Translations under genes and position numbers: made by a program | In this document: one piece after another, positions 17,086 through 25,069 of the stretch | Position numbering within the stretch: position 1 is the stretch's first letter | Layout of the letters: each line of letters begins with the position of its first letter | The notes under the pieces: generated by a model | Databases searched by the model: none | What the model was told of the DNA's origin: nothing | The model's input: only the letters and a program-made list of their open reading frames with translations | Assembly (NCBI RefSeq): GCF_000379065.1 | Contig: NZ_KB900614.1 | Location: 542,689-606,688, forward strand | DNA: 64,000 nucleotides | DNA from: Salinispora mooreana | GTDB lineage: Bacteria; Actinomycetota; Actinomycetes; Mycobacteriales; Micromonosporaceae | Reading direction: 5' to 3'

Positions 17086-17751
17086 CGCCTTCGGAGTGAA
17101 TTCGGGGCCCCGCCGGTCGGCGCGGCCCCGTCCGTCAGCGACCGTTTCCCCGCCGCTGGGTCAACACCAGCGGCGGGGCGGTCGCCCCGGTCGCCCAGCG
17201 CGCGATCGGGGTCGCACCGGTCCGTGGCGGTGCGCGCCAGCCCAGCCCGGCAGGCCGCTGAGACAGCCCCCAACCGGGCCCGGCGACGAGCCGAACGACT
17301 CGGCGGCCCGTTGGCGTGGCACCGCTGCATCGTCGTCAACGCGCTCCGGTAGCTGCCCGCTCGGTGTCTCGCCCGGCACGCTGCCGCCAAGCCACCGCTG
17401 GTTCTTGGGCAACTCGTGGTGGCCCGGCCGGCAGTGCCCGTCCTGGGCGCAGCCGCGCTCGGCCTCCCCGTGCGCCATCCAGGTCTCCTCACCCTCGCCG
17501 TCGCCCACCGGCGCTGCCCCGGCGTGCCCTGTCACCGTACTGGCCGGGGCCGACGGGCGGTGCGGCACGCGTACCAGGTCACAGTTGGAATCGACGCGAA
17601 TCACCGAGCTCGGGCGCACCGACCGGGTGATACGCGTCACCGAAGGCGGGCGCGACCGACGCCAGACCTGCGGGAAAGGCTGACCGTGACCGCCGCGCAG
17701 GCCCGCTCACCCGACCCAACATCGCCGATAGCGACGTGTCAGGCTAGGGCG
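17086..17751. other. Long non-coding stretch before the pucR-type gene
   Basis: The 665 bp here hold the hairpin at 17148-17178. The rest is GC-rich sequence without a frame I trust. A minus-strand frame (about 17161-17640) shows no family resemblance. The regulator may begin as early as GTG 17686, which has AAAGG upstream. Confidence 0.5.
17148..17178 (+). terminator. Hairpin terminator
   Basis: A perfect 12-bp stem (17148-17159 with 17167-17178) with a 7-base loop lies 60 bp after the secreted protein gene. Confidence 0.65.
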
Positions 17752-18978
17752 GTGAACGAGCCGGGAACCGAGCTGGCGGCCACGTTGCGCCGGATCGAGC
17801 GGGCGGCGGGAGTGCTCGCCACCGCCAGCGTGGCGCGGATGGACGAGACACTGCCCTGGTTCCGCGAGCTCCCGGCCGACCAACGCTCCTGGGTCATGTT
17901 GGTGGCGCAGGCTGGTGCCCGCTCCCTGGTGCAGTGGCTGCGCACCGGCGGCGGCACCGCGGACAGCACCCAGGAGGTCTCCGACGAGGTCTTCGCAACC
18001 GCACCGCAGGCCCTGGCCCGCTCCATCAGCCTCCAGCAGACGGTAGCCCTGATCAAGGTGACCATCGACGTGGTGGAGGAACGAGTCCCGACCCTCGCCG
18101 CTCCCGGCGAGGAGCAGCAGCTGCGGGATGTGGTGCTACGCTACTCCCGGGAGATCGCGTTCGCCGCCGCCCGGGTGTACGCGCGGGCCGCCGAGTCGCG
18201 GGGCTCCTGGGACGCCCGACTCCAGGCCCTACTGGTTGACGCGCTGCTGCGTGGCGACTCACCAGACGTGTTGGCCAGCCGGGCGGCGGCGCTGGGCTGG
18301 GCGGACGCGCCCCCGGTCGCGGTAGCGGTGGGCCGCTCCCCGGGCGGGGAGGTCTCTGCCGTGCTGCACACCGTCTACCGACTGGCCCGACGAATCGGCG
18401 CCGAGGTGATCGGCGGCGTGCACGGCGACCGCCTGGTCATCGTGCTCGGTGGGGTGGCCGATCCGGTGGCCGCCACCGGCAAGCTGCTCGACGCCTTCGG
18501 TACCGGCCCGGTCGTGGTAGGCCCGGCCGTGCCGAGCCTGGACGAGGCCACCGACTCCGCCCGGGCCGCCCTCGCCGGCTTCCGGGCCGCCCCTGCCTGG
18601 CCGGCCGCGCCCCGACCGGTGCCCGCCGCCGACCTGTTACCGGAGCGGGCGCTCGCCGGAGATGCCGAGGCCCGCCGCCGGCTGCGGCACGACGTGTACG
18701 CCCCGCTGGTCCGCTCCGGCGGGGAGCTGCTGGAGACGCTGGATGCCTTCTTCACCGCCAGCGGCACCCTGGAAAGCGCAGCCCGGGCGCTCTTCGTGCA
18801 CCCGAACACGGTGCGGTACCGGCTGCGCCGGGTGGCGGAGGTGACCGGGCTCTCTCCCCTCGCGGCACGGGACGCGTACGCGCTCCGGGTGGCGCTCACC
18901 GTCGGCCGACTCGACCCGGTAGTCGCCCTGACGCCGAATCGGACAACAAGCCCGGCTACTCCCAGAGCAGGGCAATAG
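17752..18978 (+). CDS. PucR/FasR-type regulator of the fatty-acid operon
   Basis: This protein has 408 residues from GTG 17752 (an alternative is GTG 17686). ARMDETLPWFRELPADQRSWVMLVAQAG near the N-terminus is typical of the regulator encoded directly upstream of fabD in actinobacteria (Rv2242; FasR in Streptomyces coelicolor, an activator of the fab genes). A GGDEF-like or linker region forms the middle. The C-terminal PucR-type helix-turn-helix (LETLDAFFTASGTLESAARA, then FVHPNTVRYRLRRVAEVTG) ends the protein. It lies 105 bp upstream of fabD in the same direction and most likely controls that promoter. Confidence 0.88.
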   Translation: MNEPGTELAATLRRIERAAGVLATASVARMDETLPWFRELPADQRSWVMLVAQAGARSLVQWLRTGGGTADSTQEVSDEVFATAPQALARSISLQQTVALIKVTIDVVEERVPTLAAPGEEQQLRDVVLRYSREIAFAAARVYARAAESRGSWDARLQALLVDALLRGDSPDVLASRAAALGWADAPPVAVAVGRSPGGEVSAVLHTVYRLARRIGAEVIGGVHGDRLVIVLGGVADPVAATGKLLDAFGTGPVVVGPAVPSLDEATDSARAALAGFRAAPAWPAAPRPVPAADLLPERALAGDAEARRRLRHDVYAPLVRSGGELLETLDAFFTASGTLESAARALFVHPNTVRYRLRRVAEVTGLSPLAARDAYALRVALTVGRLDPVVALTPNRTTSPATPRAGQ

Positions 18979-18996
18979 GCTGACCGCATCGGTGGG

Positions 18997-19019
18997 CCTT
19001 TGTAGGATTCCTCCAAAGG
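18997..19019 (+). promoter_or_regulatory. Inverted repeat in the fabD promoter region
   Basis: CCTTTG (18997-19002) and CAAAGG (19014-19019) form a 6-bp inverted repeat with an 11-bp spacer, about 65 bp before fabD. The half-site centres are 17 bp apart, which suits a dimeric regulator such as the adjacent PucR-type protein. This is inference from position only. Confidence 0.4.
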
Positions 19020-19083
19020 TTCTAGTGTGGTTTGGTGCAAGGCGACACAGCGCCACCCGCACGGATCCGGGAGAGTCATACCC

Positions 19084-20253
19084 GTGCTTGCTGTACTCTC
19101 CCCCGGCCAGGGTTCACAGAAGCCCGGCTTCCTGACCCCTTGGCTCGACCTACCCGGCACCGAGGCGCGGTTGCGCTGGTGGTCCGCGCTCGCCGGGGTT
19201 GACCTGGTGCACCTCGGCACGACCGCGGACGCTGACGAAATCAAGGACACCGCCCGCACCCAGCCGCTGCTCGTCGCGGCGGCGCTGCTCGCCGCCGAGC
19301 AGCTGCCGATGCACGAGGTCACACTCACCGCCGGCCACAGCGTCGGCGAGCTGGGCGCGACCTCGCTCGCCGGAGTGCTCACGCCAGAGGCCGCGATCAC
19401 CCTGGCCGCCGTCCGGGGGCGCGAGATGGCAGCCGCCTGCGCGCTGGAACCGACCGGGATGGCCGCACTACTCGGGGGCGACCCCGAGGGGGTGCTCGCC
19501 GCCATCGAGAAGCACGGGCTACACCCGGCCAACCGCAACGGCGCCGGCCAGGTCGTGGCTGCCGGCTCCCTTGGTGGGCTGGAGAAACTCGCCGCTGAGC
19601 CCCCCGCCCGGGCCCGCGTCCGCCAGCTACAGGTGGCCGGTGCCTTCCACACGCCGTACATGGCCCCGGCAGAGGCCGCCCTGGCCGCCGTGGCTGCCGG
19701 CGTCACCCCCACTGACCCGACTCACATCCTGCTGTCAAACCTCGACGGTGCCGCCGTGAACCACGGCCGGGAGATGGTGCAGCGGCTGATCCGCCAGGTC
19801 ACCGCCCCGGTCCGTTGGGACCTGTGCCTGCGCACCCTCGCCGACCTCGGCGTGACCGGGGTGATTGAGCTACCCCCGGCCGGCACCCTCGCCGGCCTGG
19901 TCAAGCGGGAGCTGAAGGGCGAGGCCACCCCCGAGATCGTCACCCTCAACACCCCGGACGACCTGCCCGCTGCGCGAGATCTGATCGCCCGGCACAGCGG
20001 CCTCGGTGGCCACGAGCCGAGCATCCAGTTCCGGGTCGTGGTCTCCCCCGCCGCCGGCACCTTCGCCCCCGCTGACGAGCTGGCCGAGGGCGTTGACCTG
20101 CGCGCCGGTCAGATCATTGGCCACGTCGCCACCCGACAGGGCTCGGTCGAGGTCACCGCCCACCACAGCGGACTGCTCACCGAATGGCTCGCCCACCACG
20201 ACGACCCGGTTGCCCCGGGCCAGCCGCTGGCCCGAATCGGTGGCCACACATGA
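19084..20253 (+). CDS. fabD: Malonyl-CoA:ACP transacylase
   Basis: This 389-residue enzyme loads malonate from CoA onto the acyl carrier protein. It has the N-terminal VLSPGQGSQ loop, the catalytic serine in GHSVGE near residue 87 and the catalytic histidine in GAFHTPYM near residue 189. It is longer than E. coli FabD (about 310), with a C-terminal extension of about 80 residues (after 310) that resembles a biotinyl/lipoyl-type or barrel-sandwich fold (QIIGHVATRQGSVEV). GTG 19084 follows GGGAGAG. It is the first gene of the fab operon, with 40 bp to fabH. Confidence 0.94.
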   Translation: MLAVLSPGQGSQKPGFLTPWLDLPGTEARLRWWSALAGVDLVHLGTTADADEIKDTARTQPLLVAAALLAAEQLPMHEVTLTAGHSVGELGATSLAGVLTPEAAITLAAVRGREMAAACALEPTGMAALLGGDPEGVLAAIEKHGLHPANRNGAGQVVAAGSLGGLEKLAAEPPARARVRQLQVAGAFHTPYMAPAEAALAAVAAGVTPTDPTHILLSNLDGAAVNHGREMVQRLIRQVTAPVRWDLCLRTLADLGVTGVIELPPAGTLAGLVKRELKGEATPEIVTLNTPDDLPAARDLIARHSGLGGHEPSIQFRVVVSPAAGTFAPADELAEGVDLRAGQIIGHVATRQGSVEVTAHHSGLLTEWLAHHDDPVAPGQPLARIGGHT

Positions 20254-20293
20254 CATTGCGGTACCCATGGCCGCATAGGGAAGGACAGCCTTG

Positions 20294-21238
20294 ATGACGG
20301 GCAGCCGGATCGTTGCGCTCGGCCACTACCAGCCATCCCGGGTGGTGACCAACAACGAGATCGCCCAGCTGGTGGAGACCAGCGACGAGTGGATCCGCGA
20401 CCGGGTCGGCATCGCCACCCGCCGGATCGCCGACGGCGAGACGGTCACCGACATGGCCGCCGCCGCCGCTGGCAAGGCGCTGGCCGGTTCCGGCCTGACC
20501 GCCGCCGACATCGACCTCGTCGTGGTCGCCACCTGCACCGCGGTCGATCGCAGCCCGAACGTCGCCTCCCAGGTCGCGGCCCGGCTCGGCATCACCGCGC
20601 CCGGCGCGTACGACCTCAACACCGCCTGCTCCGGCTTCGCGTACGCCCTCGGCACCGTTGACCACGCGGTCCGGGCCGGCGCGGCGCGGAACGCCATCGT
20701 CATCGGCGCGGAGAAGCTCTCCGACTTCACCGACTGGACGGACCGTTCGACCTGCATCATCTTTGGCGATGGAGCGGGGGCCGCGGTGGTCACCGCCACC
20801 GGGGCGGATGAGCCGGCCGGCATCGGCCCGGTGGTGTGGGGCTCGGTGCCGGAGCGCGGCGACGCGGTCCGGATCGAGGGATGGCGCCCGTACGTGCGGC
20901 AGGAGGGACAGACCGTCTTCCGCTGGGCCACCACCGCGCTGGCGCCGCTCGCACTCCAGGCATGTGAGCGGGCCGGGGTCGCCCCGTCGGAGCTGGCGGC
21001 GTTCGTGCCGCACCAGGCCAACACCCGCATCATCGACGGCATCGTCAAGCGCCTCGGCATCCCGCAGGCGATCGTCGCCAAGGACCTGGTCGAATCCGGA
21101 AACACCTCGGCGGCGAGCATTCCCCTGGCCCTGTCGAAGCTGATGGAACGGCGTGAGGTGCCCTCCGGCGCGCCAGTGCTGCTGTTCGGCTTCGGCGGTG
21201 GCCTGACCTATGCCGGTCAGGTCATCCGCTGCCCCTGA
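20294..21238 (+). CDS. fabH: 3-oxoacyl-ACP synthase III
   Basis: This 314-residue condensing enzyme starts fatty acid synthesis from an acyl-CoA primer and malonyl-ACP. The Cys-His-Asn triad is present: C112 in NTACSGFAYAL, His in PHQANTRII (about 240) and Asn in ESGNTSAASIPLAL (about 270). ATG 20294 is preceded by AAGGA. A TTG three bases earlier is a weaker alternative. The actinobacterial enzyme usually accepts branched primers, which the 2-oxoacid dehydrogenases of this window could help to supply. Confidence 0.95.
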   Translation: MTGSRIVALGHYQPSRVVTNNEIAQLVETSDEWIRDRVGIATRRIADGETVTDMAAAAAGKALAGSGLTAADIDLVVVATCTAVDRSPNVASQVAARLGITAPGAYDLNTACSGFAYALGTVDHAVRAGAARNAIVIGAEKLSDFTDWTDRSTCIIFGDGAGAAVVTATGADEPAGIGPVVWGSVPERGDAVRIEGWRPYVRQEGQTVFRWATTALAPLALQACERAGVAPSELAAFVPHQANTRIIDGIVKRLGIPQAIVAKDLVESGNTSAASIPLALSKLMERREVPSGAPVLLFGFGGGLTYAGQVIRCP

Positions 21239-21310
21239 GACCCGGCGTGCCTCGCCACGCCACCCTTCGCCACCGTGGCGAAGCAACCCCGATGAGAGGA
21301 ACCAACAGCA

Positions 21311-21550
21311 ATGACCCGTGACGAGATCACCACCGGCCTCGCCGAGATCCTCGAAGAGGTTGCCGGGGTGACCCCGGACGACGTGGCCGAGGGGAAGTCC
21401 TTCACCGACGACCTGGATGTCGACTCGCTGTCGATGGTGGAGGTCGTGGTGGCCGCCGAAGAGAAGTTCGGCGTCAAGATCCCGGACAACGAGGTGCAGA
21501 ACCTGAAGACGGTCGGGGACGCCGTCAGCTACATCGAGGCGCAGTCCTGA
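21311..21550 (+). CDS. acpP: Acyl carrier protein
   Basis: This 79-residue acidic helical protein has the phosphopantetheine attachment site Ser39 in DLDVDSLSMVEV. It carries growing acyl chains between FabD, FabH and FabF. It ends two bases before fabF, which implies strong co-translation. The match to the type II fatty acid synthase carrier is close in length and sequence. Confidence 0.96.
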   Translation: MTRDEITTGLAEILEEVAGVTPDDVAEGKSFTDDLDVDSLSMVEVVVAAEEKFGVKIPDNEVQNLKTVGDAVSYIEAQS

Positions 21551-21552
21551 CC

Positions 21553-22779
21553 ATGACCCACACTGACGTCGTCGTCACCGGTCTCGGCGCGACCACCCCG
21601 CTGGGCGGGGACGTCGCGTCAACCTGGGACGCCATGCTCAATGGCCAGTCCGGGGTGAGCGCGCTCACCCCGGACTGGGCCGAGCAGCTACCGGTCCGGA
21701 TCGCAGCCCAGCTCGCGGTCGACCCGGCTGAGCTGCTGGACCGGGTCAAGTTGCGCCGGCTGGACCGCTCCGAGGCGATCGCGATCATCGCCACGAACCA
21801 GGCTTGGGCGGATGCCGGTCTCGCCGATTCCGGGCTGGACCCGGAGCGGCTCGGCGTCAGCGTCGGCTCGGGCATCGGCGGCGCACTGACCCTGCTCGCC
21901 CAGGACGACATCCTGGAGGCCTCCGGCCCGCGGCGGGTCTCCCCGCACACCATTCCGATGCTGATGCCGAATGGCCCCGCCGCCTGGGTCGGCCTCGAGC
22001 TGGGCGCCCGTGCGGGCGTGCACTGCGTGGCCAGCGCCTGCGCCACCGGCGCAGAGGCGATCACCCTCGGCATGGACATGATCCGTGCCGGGCGCGCCGA
22101 TGTGGTGGTGGCCGGTGGCACCGAGGCGGTCATCCACCAGCTGCCGATCGCTGGCTTCTCCTCGATGCGGGCGATGTCCACCCGCAACGACGAGCCGGAG
22201 AAGGCCTCTCGCCCCTGGGACAAGGCCCGCGACGGCTTCGTGCTCGGCGAGGGTGCCGGGGCGATCGTGCTGGAGCGCGCCGACCACGCCGCGGCCCGCG
22301 GCGCCCGGGTGTATGCACGGCTCGCCGGTGCCGGAATAACCTCCGACGGCTACGACATCGTTCAGCCACACCCGGAGGGCGCCGGCGCGGTCCGGGCCAT
22401 CACGAAAGCGATCGCCGACGCGGACATCGACCGGCGCGAAATCGTGCACGTCAATGCCCACGCCACCTCAACCCCAGTCGGCGACCTGGCCGAGATCAAG
22501 GCACTGCGCCAGGCACTGGGTGACCACCCCGTCCTGACGGCGACAAAGTCGATGTCCGGGCACCTGCTCGGCGCGTCCGGCGCGCTGGAGTCGATCGCCA
22601 CGATCCTGGCGATTCGGAATGGTGTGGTACCGCCCACGATCAACCTGGACGACCCGGACGACGGTCTCGACCTGGATGTGGCCGCCAACAAGGCGCGCCA
22701 CCTGGAGATCCCCGCTGCGCTGAACAACTCCTTCGGCTTTGGCGGGCACAACGTGGCTCTCGTCTTCACGCGGGCCTGA
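21553..22779 (+). CDS. fabF: 3-oxoacyl-ACP synthase II
   Basis: This 408-residue elongating ketosynthase has the nucleophilic cysteine in VASACATGAEAI (about 163) and the two histidines in NAHATSTPVGD (about 301) and SMSGHLLGASGALE (about 336). It condenses malonyl-ACP with acyl-ACP and corresponds in position to kasA of M. tuberculosis. Here there is a single copy rather than the kasA-kasB pair. Confidence 0.95.
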   Translation: MTHTDVVVTGLGATTPLGGDVASTWDAMLNGQSGVSALTPDWAEQLPVRIAAQLAVDPAELLDRVKLRRLDRSEAIAIIATNQAWADAGLADSGLDPERLGVSVGSGIGGALTLLAQDDILEASGPRRVSPHTIPMLMPNGPAAWVGLELGARAGVHCVASACATGAEAITLGMDMIRAGRADVVVAGGTEAVIHQLPIAGFSSMRAMSTRNDEPEKASRPWDKARDGFVLGEGAGAIVLERADHAAARGARVYARLAGAGITSDGYDIVQPHPEGAGAVRAITKAIADADIDRREIVHVNAHATSTPVGDLAEIKALRQALGDHPVLTATKSMSGHLLGASGALESIATILAIRNGVVPPTINLDDPDDGLDLDVAANKARHLEIPAALNNSFGFGGHNVALVFTRA

Positions 22780-22801
22780 GACCACAGCCTTGGAGGCTCA
22801 C

Positions 22802-24226
22802 GTGACCACCACTGTTGCCGGCCCCGAAACGTCTACCGTGGATTATCGGGATCCGGAGCTGCGGCTCCGGTCCCTGTTCGACGCGGGCACGCTCCGCCTA
22901 CTCGCCCCACGCGACACCTCCGGTGTGCTCTGCGCCCGCGGTGAGATCGAGGGCACCCCGGCCATCGCATACGCGACCGACGCCACGAAGATGGGCGGCG
23001 CGATGGGCGTTGACGGTTGCCGACACATCGTCGACGCGATTGACACCGCCGTCCGGGAGCGGGTGCCCGTACTCGGGATCTGGCACTCCGGCGGAGCCCG
23101 ACTCGCCGAGGGCGTGGTCGCGCTCGACGCGGTCGGTCAGGTCTTCGCCGCCATGGTCCGCGCCTCCGGTCGGGTACCACAGATCTCCGTCGTGCTCGGT
23201 CCCGCCGCGGGGGGCGCCGCCTACGGGCCGGCGCTCACCGACATCGTGGTGATGAGCGGCGCCGGCCGGATCTTCGTGACCGGCCCGGAGGTCGTCCGCA
23301 GCGTCACCGGCGAGCAGGTCGACATGGCCCGCCTCGGTGGCCCCGAACCGCACGGCCGGCGCTCCGGCGTCGTACACGTGACGTGCCGGGACGACGAGGA
23401 GGCGCTGGCCCAGTCACGTCGGCTCGCGGCCCTCCTCGGTCACCAGGGCCGACTCTGCCCCGACGATGTACCGGTCACCGCCGAGGACGGGCACGACCTG
23501 GCCGCGAAGATGCCGGCCGAGGCGAACCGGGCGTACGACGTCAAGCCGGTGGTCAAGGCGCTGCTCGACGCGCCCGGTGTCGAGCTGCACGCCAAGTGGG
23601 CCCCGAACATCGTCACCAGCCTGGGGCGGTTCGCCGGCCGGACGGTCGGAGTGATCGCCAACAACCCGCTGCGGCTCGGCGGCTGCCTCGACGCGTCCAG
23701 CGCCGAGAAGGCGGCCCGCTTCGTGCGGATGTGCGACTCGCTCGGCGTACCGCTGATCGTGCTCGTTGACGTCCCCGGTTACCTGCCCGGTCTGGGCCAG
23801 GAGTGGGACGGGGTGGTCCGGCGCGGAGCGAAGCTGCTGCACGCCTTCGCCGAGGCGGTCGTGCCACGGGTGACGCTGGTGACCCGCAAGGCGTACGGCG
23901 GCGCGTACATCGCGATGAACTCCCGCTCCCTTGGCGCGACCGCAGTCTTCGCCTGGCCGAATGCGGAGGTCGCGGTGATGGGCGCCAGCGCGGCGGTGAA
24001 CATCCTGCACCGCAAGAAGCTGGCCGCCACCCCACCGGACAAGCGCGAGGCGCTGCGCGCCGAGCTGATCGAGGAGCAGATCCGGGTCGCGGGTGGGGTG
24101 AACCGGGCGTTGGAGATCGGTGTGGTCGACAACGTCATCAAGCCGGCCGAGACCCGCCGACAGATTGCTGAGGCCCTCGCGGTGGCACCGGCCGGCCGCG
24201 GCGCGCACGGCAACATCCCGCTCTAG
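22802..24226 (+). CDS. Acyl-CoA carboxylase carboxyltransferase subunit (AccD6-like)
   Basis: This 474-residue crotonase-fold carboxyltransferase starts at GTG 22802 after GGAGG. It has GILHSGGARL-type and GPAAGGAAYGPALTD segments that form the CoA and oxyanion regions in the first domain, and GYLPGLGQEWDGVVRRGAKLL and RKAYGGAYIAMNS in the second. It should transfer CO2 from biotin to acetyl-CoA to make malonyl-CoA, with an AccA-type biotin subunit encoded elsewhere. It is the last gene of the fab operon, equivalent to accD6 (Rv2247), and is followed by a strong terminator. Confidence 0.92.
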   Translation: MTTTVAGPETSTVDYRDPELRLRSLFDAGTLRLLAPRDTSGVLCARGEIEGTPAIAYATDATKMGGAMGVDGCRHIVDAIDTAVRERVPVLGIWHSGGARLAEGVVALDAVGQVFAAMVRASGRVPQISVVLGPAAGGAAYGPALTDIVVMSGAGRIFVTGPEVVRSVTGEQVDMARLGGPEPHGRRSGVVHVTCRDDEEALAQSRRLAALLGHQGRLCPDDVPVTAEDGHDLAAKMPAEANRAYDVKPVVKALLDAPGVELHAKWAPNIVTSLGRFAGRTVGVIANNPLRLGGCLDASSAEKAARFVRMCDSLGVPLIVLVDVPGYLPGLGQEWDGVVRRGAKLLHAFAEAVVPRVTLVTRKAYGGAYIAMNSRSLGATAVFAWPNAEVAVMGASAAVNILHRKKLAATPPDKREALRAELIEEQIRVAGGVNRALEIGVVDNVIKPAETRRQIAEALAVAPAGRGAHGNIPL

Positions 24227-24239
24227 CGGACATCCGCCG

Positions 24240-24274
24240 GCCCCCGGGCACCGCCGACCGCGGTGACCGGGGGC
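24240..24274 (+). terminator. Terminator of the fab operon
   Basis: Arms 24240-24254 and 24260-24274 pair at 14 of 15 positions around a five-base loop, 14 bp after the accD stop. Confidence 0.75.
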
Positions 24275-24370
24275 TGCGGTATAGCTCTATCCCGGTGGGT
24301 GGCCGGCACGCTGCACGGTGTCGGCCCACGTTACAGTGTCGGTCCACGTTCGAGCCTAGGGATGTGTACT

Positions 24371-25045
24371 GTGCTGCGTCATCGTCTACCGGCCGCACTG
24401 GCCGTTCTCGCCCTCCTGGTTCCGGCCGGCTGCGGCGCGGAGGAGGAGCCGGCGGACCCCGGCTCATCGGCTGGAAACTCCACCGTCGGCGAGCCCTGGT
24501 ACGACGAGATCACCTCGGCCAGCGCCGCCGGTGCCGCCGGTGGCGCGGACGGGCCGTGCCCGCTGCCGGTCACCTTCCCGGTCGCCGAGGGTTGGCAGGC
24601 CAAAGCCGTCGAGTTGGACCCGGCGACCGCCGAGGATCCGGAGCTGGCCGCCGAGATCCTTGCCACGTTGGGCACCCGGGGTGGCGCCACCATACGATGC
24701 GAGGTGGACGGACGCGATCACCACGCCGGTTTCCTCCGGGTCTGGACCACCGAGCAGGGTGTCGCGCCCCGGGCAGCCCTGGACGCCTTCCTCGCCGACA
24801 CGTCGCTCGAGCAGACCGCCGAGGCGCAGTTCCGCGACGTGACCGTCGGTGACCTCCCCGGTGTGGAGGCGACCTGGACCAGCCACAACGAACTGCTCGA
24901 CGAGGCCCACCGGAGCTGGGCGGCGGCCATACCGGCGGATGGGCAGTCCCTGCTGTTCACGGTCAATGAGGGTCTCATCGCCGAGGCATCCGATGTGCTG
25001 CCGGTGTATCGGTTGGCGGTACAGGGGCTACGAACGACGGGCTGA
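24371..25045 (+). CDS. Putative lipoprotein of unknown function
   Basis: GTG 24371 (VLRHRLPAALAVLALLVPAGC) is favoured because AGGGA lies nine bases upstream. ATG 24362 is the alternative. The signal peptide ends in a lipobox (VPAGC), so the mature protein would be lipid-anchored outside the membrane. A Gly/Ala/Ser linker leads to a domain of about 170 residues with PCPLPVTFPVAEGWQAKAV and VGDLPGVEATWTSHNELLDE, resembling exported beta-rich actinobacterial proteins. Function is unknown. It ends 25 bp from the convergent GH3 lipoprotein gene. Confidence 0.75.
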   Translation: MLRHRLPAALAVLALLVPAGCGAEEEPADPGSSAGNSTVGEPWYDEITSASAAGAAGGADGPCPLPVTFPVAEGWQAKAVELDPATAEDPELAAEILATLGTRGGATIRCEVDGRDHHAGFLRVWTTEQGVAPRAALDAFLADTSLEQTAEAQFRDVTVGDLPGVEATWTSHNELLDEAHRSWAAAIPADGQSLLFTVNEGLIAEASDVLPVYRLAVQGLRTTG

Positions 25046-25069
25046 CCGGCTGGGCCCCGGCCGGGTGAC

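Noticed and set aside
17161..17640. A 159-residue minus-strand frame in the gap before the PucR-type gene
   Set aside because: No recognisable domain or ribosome site. Its composition fits a chance frame in high-GC DNA.
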